DNA of 58,769 nucleotides, from positions 1 to 58,769 of the forward strand of contig JAGWOR010000001.1 in the NCBI GenBank assembly GCA_028870845.1. The letters are read 5' to 3'. A program made the translations under genes and the position numbers. The stretch is from Gammaproteobacteria bacterium. GTDB lineage: Bacteria > Pseudomonadota > Gammaproteobacteria > Natronospirales > REEB76. This document shows, piece by piece, positions 1 through 8,435 of the stretch. The notes beneath the pieces are model-generated. The model ran no database searches. It was given only the letters and a program-made list of their open reading frames with translations, and had not been told where the DNA came from. Every line of letters starts with the position of its first letter. Positions within the stretch are counted from its first letter, which is position 1.

Positions 1-1
1 A

Positions 2-1234
2 CCCGAAAAATCGAGCAAACCTGAAGAGGCGCTGAAAATTCTGGATGAAACCTGTTCGCCCGCGACCATGGCCATCAGCGGGCGGCGTTTCTTCGGCTTC
101 GTGATCGGCGGCTCCCAGCCCGTGACCCTGGCGGCTAACTGGCTGGCCGGTGCCTGGGACCAGAACTCGGCTTTGTACAACGTAACGCCAGGCACCGCCT
201 ACCTGGAACAGCTGGCGCTGCGCTGGCTGCTGGAACTGCTGCACTTGCCGGCGGATTGCGGCGGCGGTTTCGTCACCGGCGCCACGGTGGCCAATTTCTG
301 CGCGCTGGCGGCAGCGCGCCACGTGGTGCTGGAACGCGCCGGCTGGGATGTGGAAGCCGATGGTTTGATCGGCGCCCCGCTCATCACCGTGATCGTGGGC
401 GGCGAAGCCCACCCAACCTTGACCAAGTCCCTCGGGCTTTTGGGCCTTGGGCGCAACCGCGTCGTCAAAGTACCGGTGGATTCCCAGGGCCGCCTACGTG
501 CCGCTGCGCTGCCATCTTTATCGGGTCTGACCATCGTATGTACCCAGGCCGGCAATGTGAACACCGGCGCCTTCGATCCGATCGGGGAAATTTGCGAGGT
601 TGCGCATCGCAGCGGTGCCTGGGTGCACGTGGATGGCGCCTTCGGTCTGTGGGCACTGGCGATTCCATCGATGGCCGACGTTACCCAAGGAATGACGAAT
701 GCGGATTCCTGGGCCACGGATTTCCACAAATGGCTGAACGTGCCCTATGACAGCGGCATCGCAATCGTCCGCGATGCGGACGCGCTGCGTTCTGCCATGG
801 CCATCACCGCCGAGTATCTGCCGACCGATAGCACCAATCGAAATCCTTCAGACTTCGTGCCGGAGCTGTCGCGCCGCGCGCGTGGCGTGGAAGTCTGGGC
901 CGCTTTGCGCACACTCGGTCGTGCCGGGCTTGTGGAGATGATCGCACGCAACTGCCGCCAGGCGCGGCGCTTCGCCGAGGGCCTGAAATCTGCGGGCTAT
1001 GAGATTCTCAACGATGTAGTGCTCAACCAGGTGCTGGTGAGTTTCGGTGACCCAGCCATGACCAACCGGGTGATCGCCGAAATCCAGCAGGACGGCACCT
1101 GCTGGTGCGGCGGCACCGTTTGGCAGGGGCAAACCGCCATGCGCATCAGTGTCTGCTCCTGGGCCACCACCGATGCGGACGTGGAGTTGTCGCTGCAGGC
1201 CATGCTGCGGGCTGCCAAGAATTGTCGGAAGTGA
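2..1234 (+). CDS. PLP-dependent group II decarboxylase (5' truncated)
   Basis: The reading frame is open from the window edge, so the true start lies upstream; about 410 codons are visible. The protein has the fold-type I aminotransferase-like layout of group II amino-acid decarboxylases (aromatic amino acid, glutamate and related). A WVHVDGAFG segment carries the Asp that contacts the pyridine nitrogen, and DFHKWLNVPYDSG carries the Lys expected to form the Schiff base with PLP. From family knowledge it should decarboxylate an amino acid in the cytoplasm; the substrate cannot be read from sequence. A small membrane protein starts 20 bases after the stop, so the two may be co-transcribed. Family assignment is firm; the exact reaction is open. 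Confidence 0.88.
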   Translation, partial: PEKSSKPEEALKILDETCSPATMAISGRRFFGFVIGGSQPVTLAANWLAGAWDQNSALYNVTPGTAYLEQLALRWLLELLHLPADCGGGFVTGATVANFCALAAARHVVLERAGWDVEADGLIGAPLITVIVGGEAHPTLTKSLGLLGLGRNRVVKVPVDSQGRLRAAALPSLSGLTIVCTQAGNVNTGAFDPIGEICEVAHRSGAWVHVDGAFGLWALAIPSMADVTQGMTNADSWATDFHKWLNVPYDSGIAIVRDADALRSAMAITAEYLPTDSTNRNPSDFVPELSRRARGVEVWAALRTLGRAGLVEMIARNCRQARRFAEGLKSAGYEILNDVVLNQVLVSFGDPAMTNRVIAEIQQDGTCWCGGTVWQGQTAMRISVCSWATTDADVELSLQAMLRAAKNCRK

Positions 1235-1254
1235 AATTTTATGGGAGGGATGCG

Positions 1255-1485
1255 ATGAAAGCCTATCTGAGCATCAGTGGGGCGATTTTCGGCCTGTTGG
1301 CCCTGTGGCATGTGTTTGAGCTGCTGAGCCACTGGGAAACACTGGAGTCGGACAAGTGGTTCACCATCGGTACGTCGGTGGTCGTGGTGTTGAGCGGCGC
1401 GCTCAGCCTGTGGGCCTGGGTATTGCTGAAACTGCACAAACGCGCGGCCGCGAAATCATCCGAGATAACTCCAACACTGCATTGA
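1255..1485 (+). CDS. small two-helix membrane protein
   Basis: A 76-residue protein. The ATG follows a GGGAGGGAT run, a good ribosome binding site. Two hydrophobic stretches (about residues 5-22 and 37-58) suggest two membrane helices separated by a short polar loop, ending in a basic tail (KLHKRAAAKSS). The frame remains open further upstream inside the decarboxylase gene, but that extension gives an unconvincing peptide. It lies directly downstream of the decarboxylase and upstream of a GFA-family gene. I do not recognise the family; an inner-membrane location is inferred from hydrophobicity only. Confidence 0.6.
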   Translation: MKAYLSISGAIFGLLALWHVFELLSHWETLESDKWFTIGTSVVVVLSGALSLWAWVLLKLHKRAAAKSSEITPTLH

Positions 1486-1512
1486 GATTATTGATCGCCG
1501 CACGAGGATCAC

Positions 1513-1944
1513 TTGGACGCGCGCAATATGGATAACATCAATGGCCAGTGCCGCTGCGGGGCGGTGGAATACCGTGCGACCGGCGGCATCAAAGGCCTGG
1601 TGAATTGTCATTGTGAGTTGTGCCGCAGTATCAATGGCAGTGCCTTTTCCAGTTATGTGGTGGTTGCCCTGGAGGGTCTCTCCGTAGGCAAGGGCCGGGA
1701 AAGAGTCTCCCGTTACCAGGTTACGGATGGCGCAGTAAAACATTACTGTTCCACCTGTGGCACGCCCTTGTTCAATACCAATCCGGTCAGGTATCCAGGA
1801 CTGGCCATGCTGTATCTCGGTGCTGTCCGGAATCATCCAGTCCTCGCGGCACCTATTAATATTTATTCCGAGAGCAAGCTTTCATGGGTGGATGCTATTG
1901 CGGAAGCCCAAAATTTCCCGGGTCCGCCGCAGCGGGGAACATGA
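1513..1944 (+). CDS. GFA/CENP-V fold zinc protein
   Basis: A 143-residue protein of the glutathione-dependent formaldehyde-activating enzyme (GFA) family. The cysteine pattern is characteristic: GQCRCGAVEY near the N-terminus, CHCELCRS around residue 40 and YCSTCGTPLF around residue 80, giving two zinc sites. Most members have no proven activity, and glutathione-formaldehyde chemistry should not be assumed. The start is probably TTG: a GAGG motif sits 5 bases before TTG 1513 but about 20 bases before the first ATG (1528). It stands between a small membrane protein and a cyclase-family gene on the same strand with short gaps, so a shared transcript is possible. Confidence 0.85.
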   Translation: MDARNMDNINGQCRCGAVEYRATGGIKGLVNCHCELCRSINGSAFSSYVVVALEGLSVGKGRERVSRYQVTDGAVKHYCSTCGTPLFNTNPVRYPGLAMLYLGAVRNHPVLAAPINIYSESKLSWVDAIAEAQNFPGPPQRGT

Positions 1945-1997
1945 TGATCGTGGCAGGCGTATCCTGCGTCGATTAAATCCTGAATAGGCAACAATGC

Positions 1998-2654
1998 ATG
2001 TCCCGCATAATCGATCTCAGCCATACCGTTGAACACGGCATGATCACTTATAAAGGCCTGCCGGCGCCCTTGGTCTGCGATTTCTGGACACGCGGGTCAT
2101 CCAGTCAGCACTACACCGATGGCAGCAGCTTCTATATCGGCAAGATCGAGTTGGTCGGCAATACCGGCACTTACGTGGATGCGCCCTTCCACCGTTACGC
2201 CGATGGTATGGATCTGTCCGAACTGCCGCTGGAATGCCTGGCCGAGCTGGAGGGTGTGGTGGTGCGCGCCGTCGTGGGCCAAGTTGCAATCGGCGCTGAA
2301 TCATTCAAGCGGGTCGCGGTTCGCGGCAAAGCGGTGCTGGTGCACACTGGCTGGTCCCGGCATTGGGGAACTGACCAGTATTTCGAAGGCCATCCGTTCC
2401 TGACTGAGGATGCGGCCCGGTATCTGCAAACACAGGGCGCGGTTTTCGTAGGTATCGATTCCCTCAACATCGACGATACCGCAGGCGGGCGGCGGCCGGT
2501 GCACAGCCTGTTGCTGCGGGTCGGCATCCCAATATGCGAGCACCTATGCAACCTGGAACAGCTTCCGGACAGCGGTTTCCGACTGCACGCTGCAGCGGTG
2601 AAAGTCAGGAGCTTCGGCTCGTTTCCGGTGCGCGCCTATGCCGTGGTTTCATAA
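1998..2654 (+). CDS. cyclase / kynurenine formamidase-like metal hydrolase
   Basis: A 218-residue protein of the cyclase family (PF04199), which includes arylformamidase (KynB) and related Mn/Zn hydrolases. The opening MSRIIDLSHTVEHGM and the later NTGTYVDAPFHRYADG block match the family. The usual metal-binding segment has two His before DxPxH (HxGTHxDAPxH); here those positions are N and Y, leaving DAPFH intact. That variant may mark a subfamily with a changed metal site. The VHTGWSRHW segment is the usual mid-protein strand. No tryptophan-catabolism neighbour is present, so kynurenine formamidase activity is not supported. Confidence 0.78.
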   Translation: MSRIIDLSHTVEHGMITYKGLPAPLVCDFWTRGSSSQHYTDGSSFYIGKIELVGNTGTYVDAPFHRYADGMDLSELPLECLAELEGVVVRAVVGQVAIGAESFKRVAVRGKAVLVHTGWSRHWGTDQYFEGHPFLTEDAARYLQTQGAVFVGIDSLNIDDTAGGRRPVHSLLLRVGIPICEHLCNLEQLPDSGFRLHAAAVKVRSFGSFPVRAYAVVS

Positions 2655-2774
2655 ACTGGATTAACAATAAGCAGACGAACGGTATAAAGAGGGCGGCCGA
2701 ACGGCAATGTTCTTTGCCGGAGTAGACATAAACTAAAGTCTTGGACAGGTTTTGCCCTTTAATGGAATAAACCC

Positions 2775-3701
2775 GTGAATGTCAGCAAGCGTGTTTGTGT
2801 ATGCCTTTGCGCTGTCATTTGCGGGGTGGCAGTTGCCGCATGTGGCGGAGGCGGCGGTTCTGGAAGTACTGCCACCACCCCGCCCCCAACAACCAATGCT
2901 GTCATGAACCTCTCAGTATCCGATACGCCCGTGGATGGCGCGCAACACGTGGTTGTGGCGTTCACCGGGGTGGAGCTGATGGGTCCGAATGGCCAGCAGG
3001 ATTTCAGCTTTGGCAGCGAGAAAACCGTGGATTTCATCCAGCAGCAGGGCACCAACAGTGCCGCCTTGCTCTCCGGGGTCACGGTCTCGGCGGGCGCTTA
3101 TCAATGGATCCGCCTGCAACTTGACCTCACCAACAGCTACATTATTACCTCAAGCGGCACGCAGTACCCGCTTACGATACCCAGTGGCAGCCAGACAGGG
3201 CTCAAATTGGTCAGTGGTTTTACGGTTGCCGCGGGCAGCACCTCGAATTTCCTGATCGATTTCGACCTGCGCAAATCCTTGAGCATGTCAAACAAGGGCG
3301 GCGCTACCACTTACATGCTCAGTCCAACAATGCGGCTGGTAAATATGCAGCAGGTGGGAAATATCAGCGGCAGCGTGTCACCGACCCTTAGCATCGGGGG
3401 TACAACCATCACCGCAACCAATTGCGATCCGGCGGTCTATGCCTATCCAGATACGGCAAGCACGTTGGAGGGCTTCTATGTGACCATCAAAGGCGGCACG
3501 CCACCGCTGACATCCGCCAGCGTCAGTCTTGATAACAATACCGGCAATTACGTCTATACGGTGGGTTTTCTTGCTCCCGGCACCTATGATCTGGCGGTTA
3601 CCTGTGCTGCCTATGACATCGCGGGTTCCAATAATCTCCCGGTATTTTCCACACAGACGGCGACTGTTACGGCCGGCAGCACGACTATCATTAATTTTTA
3701 A
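2775..3701 (+). CDS. DUF4382-type lipoprotein
   Basis: A 308-residue predicted lipoprotein starting at GTG. A basic n-region and hydrophobic core end in VAVAACGG, a lipobox followed by a Gly/Ser/Thr/Pro-rich linker (GGGGGSGSTATTPPPTT). From about residue 42 the sequence NLSVSDTPVDGAQHVVVAF, with the following VELMGPNG and AGAYQWIRLQLD motifs, is typical of DUF4382, a beta-sandwich domain of secreted bacterial proteins with no known function. The C-terminal third (about 195-308) looks like a carboxypeptidase-regulatory-like beta domain. It should be anchored in the membrane facing the periplasm or the surface. No operon partner is obvious. Confidence 0.72.
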   Translation: MNVSKRVCVCLCAVICGVAVAACGGGGGSGSTATTPPPTTNAVMNLSVSDTPVDGAQHVVVAFTGVELMGPNGQQDFSFGSEKTVDFIQQQGTNSAALLSGVTVSAGAYQWIRLQLDLTNSYIITSSGTQYPLTIPSGSQTGLKLVSGFTVAAGSTSNFLIDFDLRKSLSMSNKGGATTYMLSPTMRLVNMQQVGNISGSVSPTLSIGGTTITATNCDPAVYAYPDTASTLEGFYVTIKGGTPPLTSASVSLDNNTGNYVYTVGFLAPGTYDLAVTCAAYDIAGSNNLPVFSTQTATVTAGSTTIINF

Positions 3702-3850
3702 TCACTCCTGATTTTGCCAATAGACCCCGCATCCAGCTGGGTATTTGTTTGTATGATATGCCTGCACGCAGGTGTACAGCGCCTGCTTTCCCCAGGATGC
3801 GTGGCGATCAAGCCGTGCAGCTTGAAATACGGGTAACCGGAGGTAGTTGC

Positions 3851-4276
3851 ATGGATCCCAAAACCATATTCGCACCCATGTTGGCGCTGGTTGCCTGGAC
3901 CTTCATCATCATGCTGTACATGGCGTATAAGCGCTGGAGTGCGGGATTTGCCGGACGGCTAAAGCCCGGCGAATTCAAACTGGGGGAATCCGCGGATGTG
4001 CCGCACGACGTGCGGCTGGCAGGGCGCAACTTCAGCAACCTGTTCGAGGTGCCGGTGCTGTTTTACGTGCTGTGCCTGACACTGTACGTGACGCGCAGCG
4101 TGTCAATCGACCTGCTGGTGATGGCCTGGGTGTATGTGGCGCTGAGGGTGCTGCATTCCCTGATTCATGTGAGTTATAACAAGATCATCCACCGCTTTTT
4201 CGTCTATGCGGCGAGCTGCTTCCTGCTGTTGGCCATGTGGATCCTATTTGCCATGTGGCTGTACCTGCGCACTTGA
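3851..4276 (+). CDS. MAPEG superfamily membrane protein
   Basis: A 141-residue integral membrane protein with about four hydrophobic segments. The start at ATG 3851 is fixed by GGAGGT shortly upstream; the longer open frame adds a peptide with no family match. The motif RLAGRNFSNLFEVPVLFYVL matches the Arg-x-x-x-Asn...Glu-x-Pro signature of MAPEG proteins (membrane-associated proteins in eicosanoid and glutathione metabolism). Bacterial members are mostly uncharacterised and some bind glutathione. It stands alone between the DUF4382 lipoprotein and a convergent gene. Confidence 0.82.
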   Translation: MDPKTIFAPMLALVAWTFIIMLYMAYKRWSAGFAGRLKPGEFKLGESADVPHDVRLAGRNFSNLFEVPVLFYVLCLTLYVTRSVSIDLLVMAWVYVALRVLHSLIHVSYNKIIHRFFVYAASCFLLLAMWILFAMWLYLRT

Positions 4277-4341
4277 ATGGACGCCGTGGCGCATTGGGCG
4301 AATGCATGGTCGCCGGGGTTGTCCAGGAGATCTCTATCCGC

Positions 4342-4713
4342 TCAGTAGTCCTCGTCTGAACCGATGATGTCCTGGTAGGGATTGGCTTCATCCAGCTGCA
4401 GCAGCTCGTCCGTTTCGAAACCCGACAGGGGCACGTGTTTTCGCGGCATCTCAAAGGATTCCTCATCGTAATCCAGGTCGCCTTCCTCCAGCGTCTCCAT
4501 GGGCCCGGTCCAGTCTTCGGGGGCCTCGATCCGCACCAGCGGACGTTCGTTCCATTCCTCGCGGGTGAGTTCGCCGATGGTGCCGTCGAAATACTGGACG
4601 TCGACATCAGCATTCTGCTCGTCGATGTCCACGACCTTGAATTTTTCCCGCGACCCGGCATCCAGATACCAGTCGCCGGCTTCCGGTGTTGCAATCCTGT
4701 GTTTGCGTGCCAT
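4342..4713 (-). CDS. small acidic conserved protein (DUF6763-like)
   Basis: A 123-residue, strongly acidic protein. The ATG at 4713 has GGAGGG eight bases upstream. It has the pattern PEAGDWY...KFKVVDID..NADVDVQYFDG-TIGELTREEW and PEDWTGPMETLEEGDLDYD, which I recall from a short acidic gammaproteobacterial family (DUF6763); that name comes from memory. The aromatic beta-strand pattern suggests a small Tudor/SH3-like domain, which is inference. There is no signal peptide, so it should be cytoplasmic. It is divergent from the downstream methyltransferase. Confidence 0.7.
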   Translation of the reverse strand: MARKHRIATPEAGDWYLDAGSREKFKVVDIDEQNADVDVQYFDGTIGELTREEWNERPLVRIEAPEDWTGPMETLEEGDLDYDEESFEMPRKHVPLSGFETDELLQLDEANPYQDIIGSDEDY

Positions 4714-4864
4714 GAGACTACCCTCCGTGTAATGCTGTACCAGGCCAGAATAGGGCCGGCCCGTTTGCGCCCGCATTGATCTAGATCAGATATCCGACGT
4801 GATGATGTATGCTTCTCCGTACCGACTGCGATACGTTCCTTGCCTGCATGACGCATAAGACCAT

Positions 4865-5617
4865 ATGAATCCGTCGAGGTTCAAAGACCATTTCTCCGCG
4901 CATGCTTCGGACTACGCGGAAGCCAGGCCGCGCTACCCGGAGGAGCTGTTTGCCTGGCTGGCTGAGAGGACGGCGGGACATGATGCCGCCTGGGACTGCG
5001 GCACAGGCAATGGCCAGGCGGCCTTGGGATTGGCTGCATACTACGCCAGGGTGGTGGCCACCGATCCCAGCGCAAAGCAGATCAGTAATGCCTTTCCGCA
5101 TCCGCGGGTGACCTACCGGGTGACGAAAGCGGAATCGCGCGGGTTGCCAGCACAATCCATGGACCTGGTCACCGCGGCCCAGGCGGCGCATTGGTTTGAG
5201 CTTCCCCGGTTTTACGACCAGGCCAGAAGCGTCTTGAAACCGCAGGGCGTGATTGCGATCTGGTGTTATGGGTTGTGTTGCATCGATCCGGCCATCGATG
5301 CGGTAGTACAGGAATTTTATAGCGGCGAAATCGCTGCCTATTGGCCGCCGGAGCGGGCCCTGATCGACGACGGCTACCGCAGCCTGGATTTTCCTTTCCA
5401 GGCGATTCCTCCGCCGCCCCTGCAGATGCGGCATGCATGGACGCTAAGTCAGTTCCTGGCATATTTACGCACCTGGTCGGCTGTGCAGAAGTTCATGGAC
5501 CACAAGGCACGTGATCCGGTACCCGCATTGCGCACCCGGCTGGAGAAGCTTTGGGGGAAAGTGGATGCCTCCCGGGATGTGATCTGGCCGCTGCATATCC
5601 ATGCCGGGCGTATTTGA
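4865..5617 (+). CDS. class I SAM-dependent methyltransferase
   Basis: A 250-residue protein with a Rossmann-type methyltransferase domain. Motif I is AWDCGTGNGQAALGLA at about residues 41-56, followed by the acidic end of strand 2 (VVATDPSAKQI) and motif IV-like MDLVTAAQAAHWF. The sequence opens with FKDHFSAHASDYAEARPRYP, as in the widespread family of small-molecule methyltransferases related to yeast Tmt1 and UbiE-like proteins. The substrate cannot be inferred. It stands alone and ends at a strong stem-loop shared with the convergent psiF-like gene. Confidence 0.87.
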   Translation: MNPSRFKDHFSAHASDYAEARPRYPEELFAWLAERTAGHDAAWDCGTGNGQAALGLAAYYARVVATDPSAKQISNAFPHPRVTYRVTKAESRGLPAQSMDLVTAAQAAHWFELPRFYDQARSVLKPQGVIAIWCYGLCCIDPAIDAVVQEFYSGEIAAYWPPERALIDDGYRSLDFPFQAIPPPPLQMRHAWTLSQFLAYLRTWSAVQKFMDHKARDPVPALRTRLEKLWGKVDASRDVIWPLHIHAGRI

Positions 5618-5654
5618 TCAGGCCGATTGACCGGACCCTGGTTGGAGATATAAA

Positions 5655-5690
5655 AAAACCAGGGCGCGATAAATCCCACACCCTGGTTTT
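5655..5690. terminator. bidirectional intrinsic terminator
   Basis: A ten-base perfect stem, AAAACCAGGG pairing with CCCTGGTTTT, encloses a 16-base loop. There is an A-run on the left flank and a T-run on the right, so it can end transcription from both the methyltransferase gene (plus) and the convergent PsiF-like gene (minus). Confidence 0.85.
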
Positions 5691-5701
5691 GTTTCCGGGA
5701 C

Positions 5702-6088
5702 TTACCGGCCGTTGTTTTTCATGCAATCGCGCATGAATGCCTTGCGGTCATTGCCCTTGAGGTTCTGGTTTTTGGCCTCGGTACTGCAGGCTTTCATGCG
5801 CTGCTGCGAAGTCATCATTCCTGGATTGGTGTCTGGGGATTTTGGATGCTTCATGTCCATGCCGTTGGACGCCGCGGCTGCATTCGAAGCTCGGGTGTCG
5901 TTGCCGAGACATTCGTGCATGAATTTCTTGTGTTCTTCGCCCTTCAGGCCCTTGGATTTGTGGGAGCAGTCGGCGAACTTCTGCTGTTGCGGGGATTTGG
6001 TTTTGATGTCCTGGGCATGCACGCCGGTAGTCAGCGCCAGCGCGCCCGCGACCAGTGCGACACATAGTGGGAGAATAAGCGTCTTCAT
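5702..6088 (-). CDS. PsiF-repeat periplasmic protein
   Basis: A 128-residue protein with a signal peptide (MKTLILPLCVALVAGALAL, cleavage likely near VHAQ). ATG 6088 is chosen because GGAGG lies five bases upstream. It contains two copies of the PsiF repeat: one around KFADCSHKSKGLKGEEHKKFM and one around RMKACSTEAKNQNLKGNDRKAFM, each with two cysteines that could form a disulfide. PsiF in Escherichia coli is phosphate-starvation inducible, but its biochemical role is unknown. The linker between repeats is rich in Ala, Asn and Met. It ends at the bidirectional terminator. Confidence 0.85.
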   Translation of the reverse strand: MKTLILPLCVALVAGALALTTGVHAQDIKTKSPQQQKFADCSHKSKGLKGEEHKKFMHECLGNDTRASNAAAASNGMDMKHPKSPDTNPGMMTSQQRMKACSTEAKNQNLKGNDRKAFMRDCMKNNGR

Positions 6089-6218
6089 CTTGACCTCCAT
6101 GTCAAAGTTGTTGGTGTTCATCCCTGAATCAGCAGGGACAGACGATTCTAACCTGTGAAGTCCCCGATGCAAATTCTGATTAAGTTAAGTGGACCGATAT
6201 TCCGCAATCTTGCATGGC

Positions 6219-7127
6219 TCAGGAACGCCGGCCCAGGTTCTCCACCGGGATGCGCGCCAGTATCTCTGGCTCCGGCTGCAGGGTGGCGTGTTGGATCCCG
6301 TAGCTGCGATACAGGTGATCCTGCAGGCTTAGCAGGATCGACTGCCAGGCGTCCATCCGGTCGATCACGATATGGGCCGACAGGGAGACCTCGCTGGAGG
6401 ACAGTGACCAGATGTGCAGATCGTGCACGGACCGCACGCCGTCCACTCCTGCCATGCTCAGACCGATGGTGGCCAGATCCAGTCCCGGCGGCACGCCCTC
6501 CAGCAGCACCCGGCTGGCGTCGCGCAGCAGCCGCAGGCCGGAAATCAATATCAGCAGGGCGATGAACAGCGACAGCAGCGGGTCTATCGGGAACCAGCCG
6601 GTGAAATAGATCACGATTCCAGCGACCAGGGCCGCCACGGAACCCAGCATGTCACCCAGCACATGCAGCAGCGCGGCGCGTACGTTGAGGGAATTGTCGC
6701 CCTGCTTGAGCACCCTGTAGATTACCCAGTTGGTGCATAGCCCCATTGCCCCGATGACCATGACCACGCGCGCGTGCACCACGGGCGGGTGACGCATACG
6801 CAGAACCGCTTCGGTGACGATGGCCGCAGCAATCACCAGCATCAACAGCGTATTTACCAGAGCCGCCATCACTTCCATGCGGCCGAAGCCATAGGTGTGG
6901 CGCGCAGATGCCGGCTTGAGCGCGATCCACGCGGCCAGCAGCGCGATGCCCAGGGCCGCGCCGTCGGTGGCCATGTGGCCGGCGTCGCCCAGCAAGGTGA
7001 GCGAGTGGGCCCAGCTGCCGGCGATGATTTCAACCACGGCGAAACCCAGGGTCAGCAGCAGCGCCAGCAGGAAGGCCCGGATTCCACCGGGAACCCCGTG
7101 TCGCGCTGGATGACTGTGCTCGCCCAC
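6219..7127 (-). CDS. cation diffusion facilitator (CDF) metal transporter
   Basis: A six-helix CDF-family exporter of about 300 residues, close in layout to ZitB/CzcD. The two intramembrane metal-site motifs are visible: DAGHMATDGAAL in helix 2 and HVLGDMLGSVAAL in helix 5. A cytoplasmic C-terminal domain follows, with SVHDLHIWSLSSSEVSLSAHIV. CDF proteins exchange cytoplasmic Zn, Co, Cd or similar ions for protons. I prefer GTG 7127, which gives an N-terminus of the usual MGEHSHPARH type just after the rhodanese stop; a TTG at 7190 would overlap the rhodanese gene. No clear ribosome binding site decides between them. It is last in the tauE-rhodanese-CDF run. Confidence 0.88.
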   Translation of the reverse strand: MGEHSHPARHGVPGGIRAFLLALLLTLGFAVVEIIAGSWAHSLTLLGDAGHMATDGAALGIALLAAWIALKPASARHTYGFGRMEVMAALVNTLLMLVIAAAIVTEAVLRMRHPPVVHARVVMVIGAMGLCTNWVIYRVLKQGDNSLNVRAALLHVLGDMLGSVAALVAGIVIYFTGWFPIDPLLSLFIALLILISGLRLLRDASRVLLEGVPPGLDLATIGLSMAGVDGVRSVHDLHIWSLSSSEVSLSAHIVIDRMDAWQSILLSLQDHLYRSYGIQHATLQPEPEILARIPVENLGRRS

Positions 7128-7134
7128 GCTGTGC

Positions 7135-7494
7135 TCAGGATTTTTCGATGGGAAACCCGGATGCGGTCCAGGCGCTGTAACCGCCCGCAAGGTTGCTCAC
7201 GTGCTTGTAGCCCAATTCCTGCAAGGCCACGGTCGCCAGGGCCGAGCGCCCGCCGCCCTGGCATTGCAGCACGATATTTGTGTTGTGATCGTACAGCGAG
7301 GGGTGCTGGTCAATTTTGAATTCCAGCACGCCGCGCGGAATATTGATGGCGCCCGGAATGTGGCCGGCGGCGTATTCATCCGCCTCGCGTACGTCGATGA
7401 TCGTGACATTGCCCAATTGCTTGGAAACGTCTTGCGGAGTGACTTCGCGGATTTTGCTCTTGGCCTTAGAAACCATTTCGGCGGTTGTAGTCAT
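7135..7494 (-). CDS. single-domain rhodanese sulfurtransferase
   Basis: A 119-residue single rhodanese domain. The CDC25-like start (TIIDVREADEYAAGHIPGAINIP) and the active loop LQCQGGGRSA place the catalytic Cys at residue 78 in a C-x-x-G-x-R-type loop. Such proteins carry persulfide sulfur to acceptors such as thiols or cyanide. The gene overlaps the upstream tauE-type gene by four bases (ATGA), implying translational coupling. Together with the persulfide dioxygenase and SQR nearby, a role in moving sulfane sulfur is the natural reading (inference). It has no signal peptide, so it is cytoplasmic. Confidence 0.93.
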   Translation of the reverse strand: MTTTAEMVSKAKSKIREVTPQDVSKQLGNVTIIDVREADEYAAGHIPGAINIPRGVLEFKIDQHPSLYDHNTNIVLQCQGGGRSALATVALQELGYKHVSNLAGGYSAWTASGFPIEKS

Positions 7495-8273
7495 GTCAGC
7501 GATCCTCTTGCTCGGAATACGTGGGGCAGGGTGCGCCAGATAATATAAGCAGCCATCAGCACCAGGAACACGCCGAACAATCGCTTCAGCTGGTGGTGCG
7601 GCATGCGTGCGGATATCTGGTGGCCGGCAAAACTGCCCAGCGCACCCACCAAAATGAACAATCCAATCATACCCCAGCTGATGTGCAGGCTCTGGGCGCT
7701 GCTGGACAGCAGATTGCGCGCGAATCCAGTGAACGAAGCCAGCATGATGATCACCAGGCTGGTGGCCACAGCCGGGCGCATCATCAGTTGCCCGAGGATC
7801 ACCAATGCCGGCACGATCAGGAATCCGCCGCCCACGCCCACAACGCCCACGATGAGCCCCACGCCAAAACCGCTGAGCACGATTTTCCAGCCGGCGTGGC
7901 GCAGGTTGGCCTCTGGATTGGGCGGGGAGTCACGCAGCATCACGGCGGCTGCCACCAGCATGACTATGGCGAAGATGATCAGCTGCAGGCTGCCTGGCAT
8001 GAATTCGCCCGCCCAGGCGCCTATCCAGGCGCCCAGCATGTCCGGCAGGCCGAGCAGCAGCACAAAACGCCAGCGCACCAGCCGTTGATAGGCGTATGGC
8101 AGCGCGCCCACCAGGCTGATGCCGCCGACGATGCCGAGCGAGCAGGCGATGGCCAGTTTGGCCGGCATGTGCACCAGATACAGCAGCACCGGTACCGTGA
8201 GGATGGAACCGCCGGAACCCAGCAGACCCAGGCACAAGCCGATCAATACGGCCCCCAGGAGCGCAAACAGCAT
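7491..8273 (-). CDS. TauE/SafE (DUF81) sulfur-anion exporter
   Basis: A 260-residue integral membrane protein with about eight hydrophobic helices and the duplicated Gly-rich loop typical of TauE/SafE: GLLGSGGSILTVPVLLYLV near residue 20 and GVVGVGGGFLIVPALVIL near residue 145. Family members are thought to export sulfite, sulfoacetate or related organosulfur anions. The ATG has an AGGA site eight bases upstream. Its stop overlaps the rhodanese start by four bases. In BigR-type operons a homologous transporter is proposed to expel the sulfite made by the persulfide dioxygenase, which fits the divergent neighbour. Confidence 0.9.
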   Translation of the reverse strand: MLFALLGAVLIGLCLGLLGSGGSILTVPVLLYLVHMPAKLAIACSLGIVGGISLVGALPYAYQRLVRWRFVLLLGLPDMLGAWIGAWAGEFMPGSLQLIIFAIVMLVAAAVMLRDSPPNPEANLRHAGWKIVLSGFGVGLIVGVVGVGGGFLIVPALVILGQLMMRPAVATSLVIIMLASFTGFARNLLSSSAQSLHISWGMIGLFILVGALGSFAGHQISARMPHHQLKRLFGVFLVLMAAYIIWRTLPHVFRARGSLT

Positions 8274-8435
8274 CAGAAAAATCCTATGTACGCCATTATC
8301 AAGATCCTTTTGTCGGGGCTATGGCGATCGTTATAGTTGGCTTCGCCTGGCTGCATGCCTTGGTTCCCGCAGCAGCTGGCAGAAATTCAGAAACAGTATA
8401 TAGAATAGGGGAGCCAAGCGTGAAAGGATTGCGCC

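Noticed and set aside
8274-8435. second operator for the BigR/SqrR-like regulator between tauE and the dioxygenase
   Set aside because: There is some AT-rich sequence (around 8389-8410) but no palindrome matching the one at 9342-9361, so separate control of this divergon cannot be claimed.
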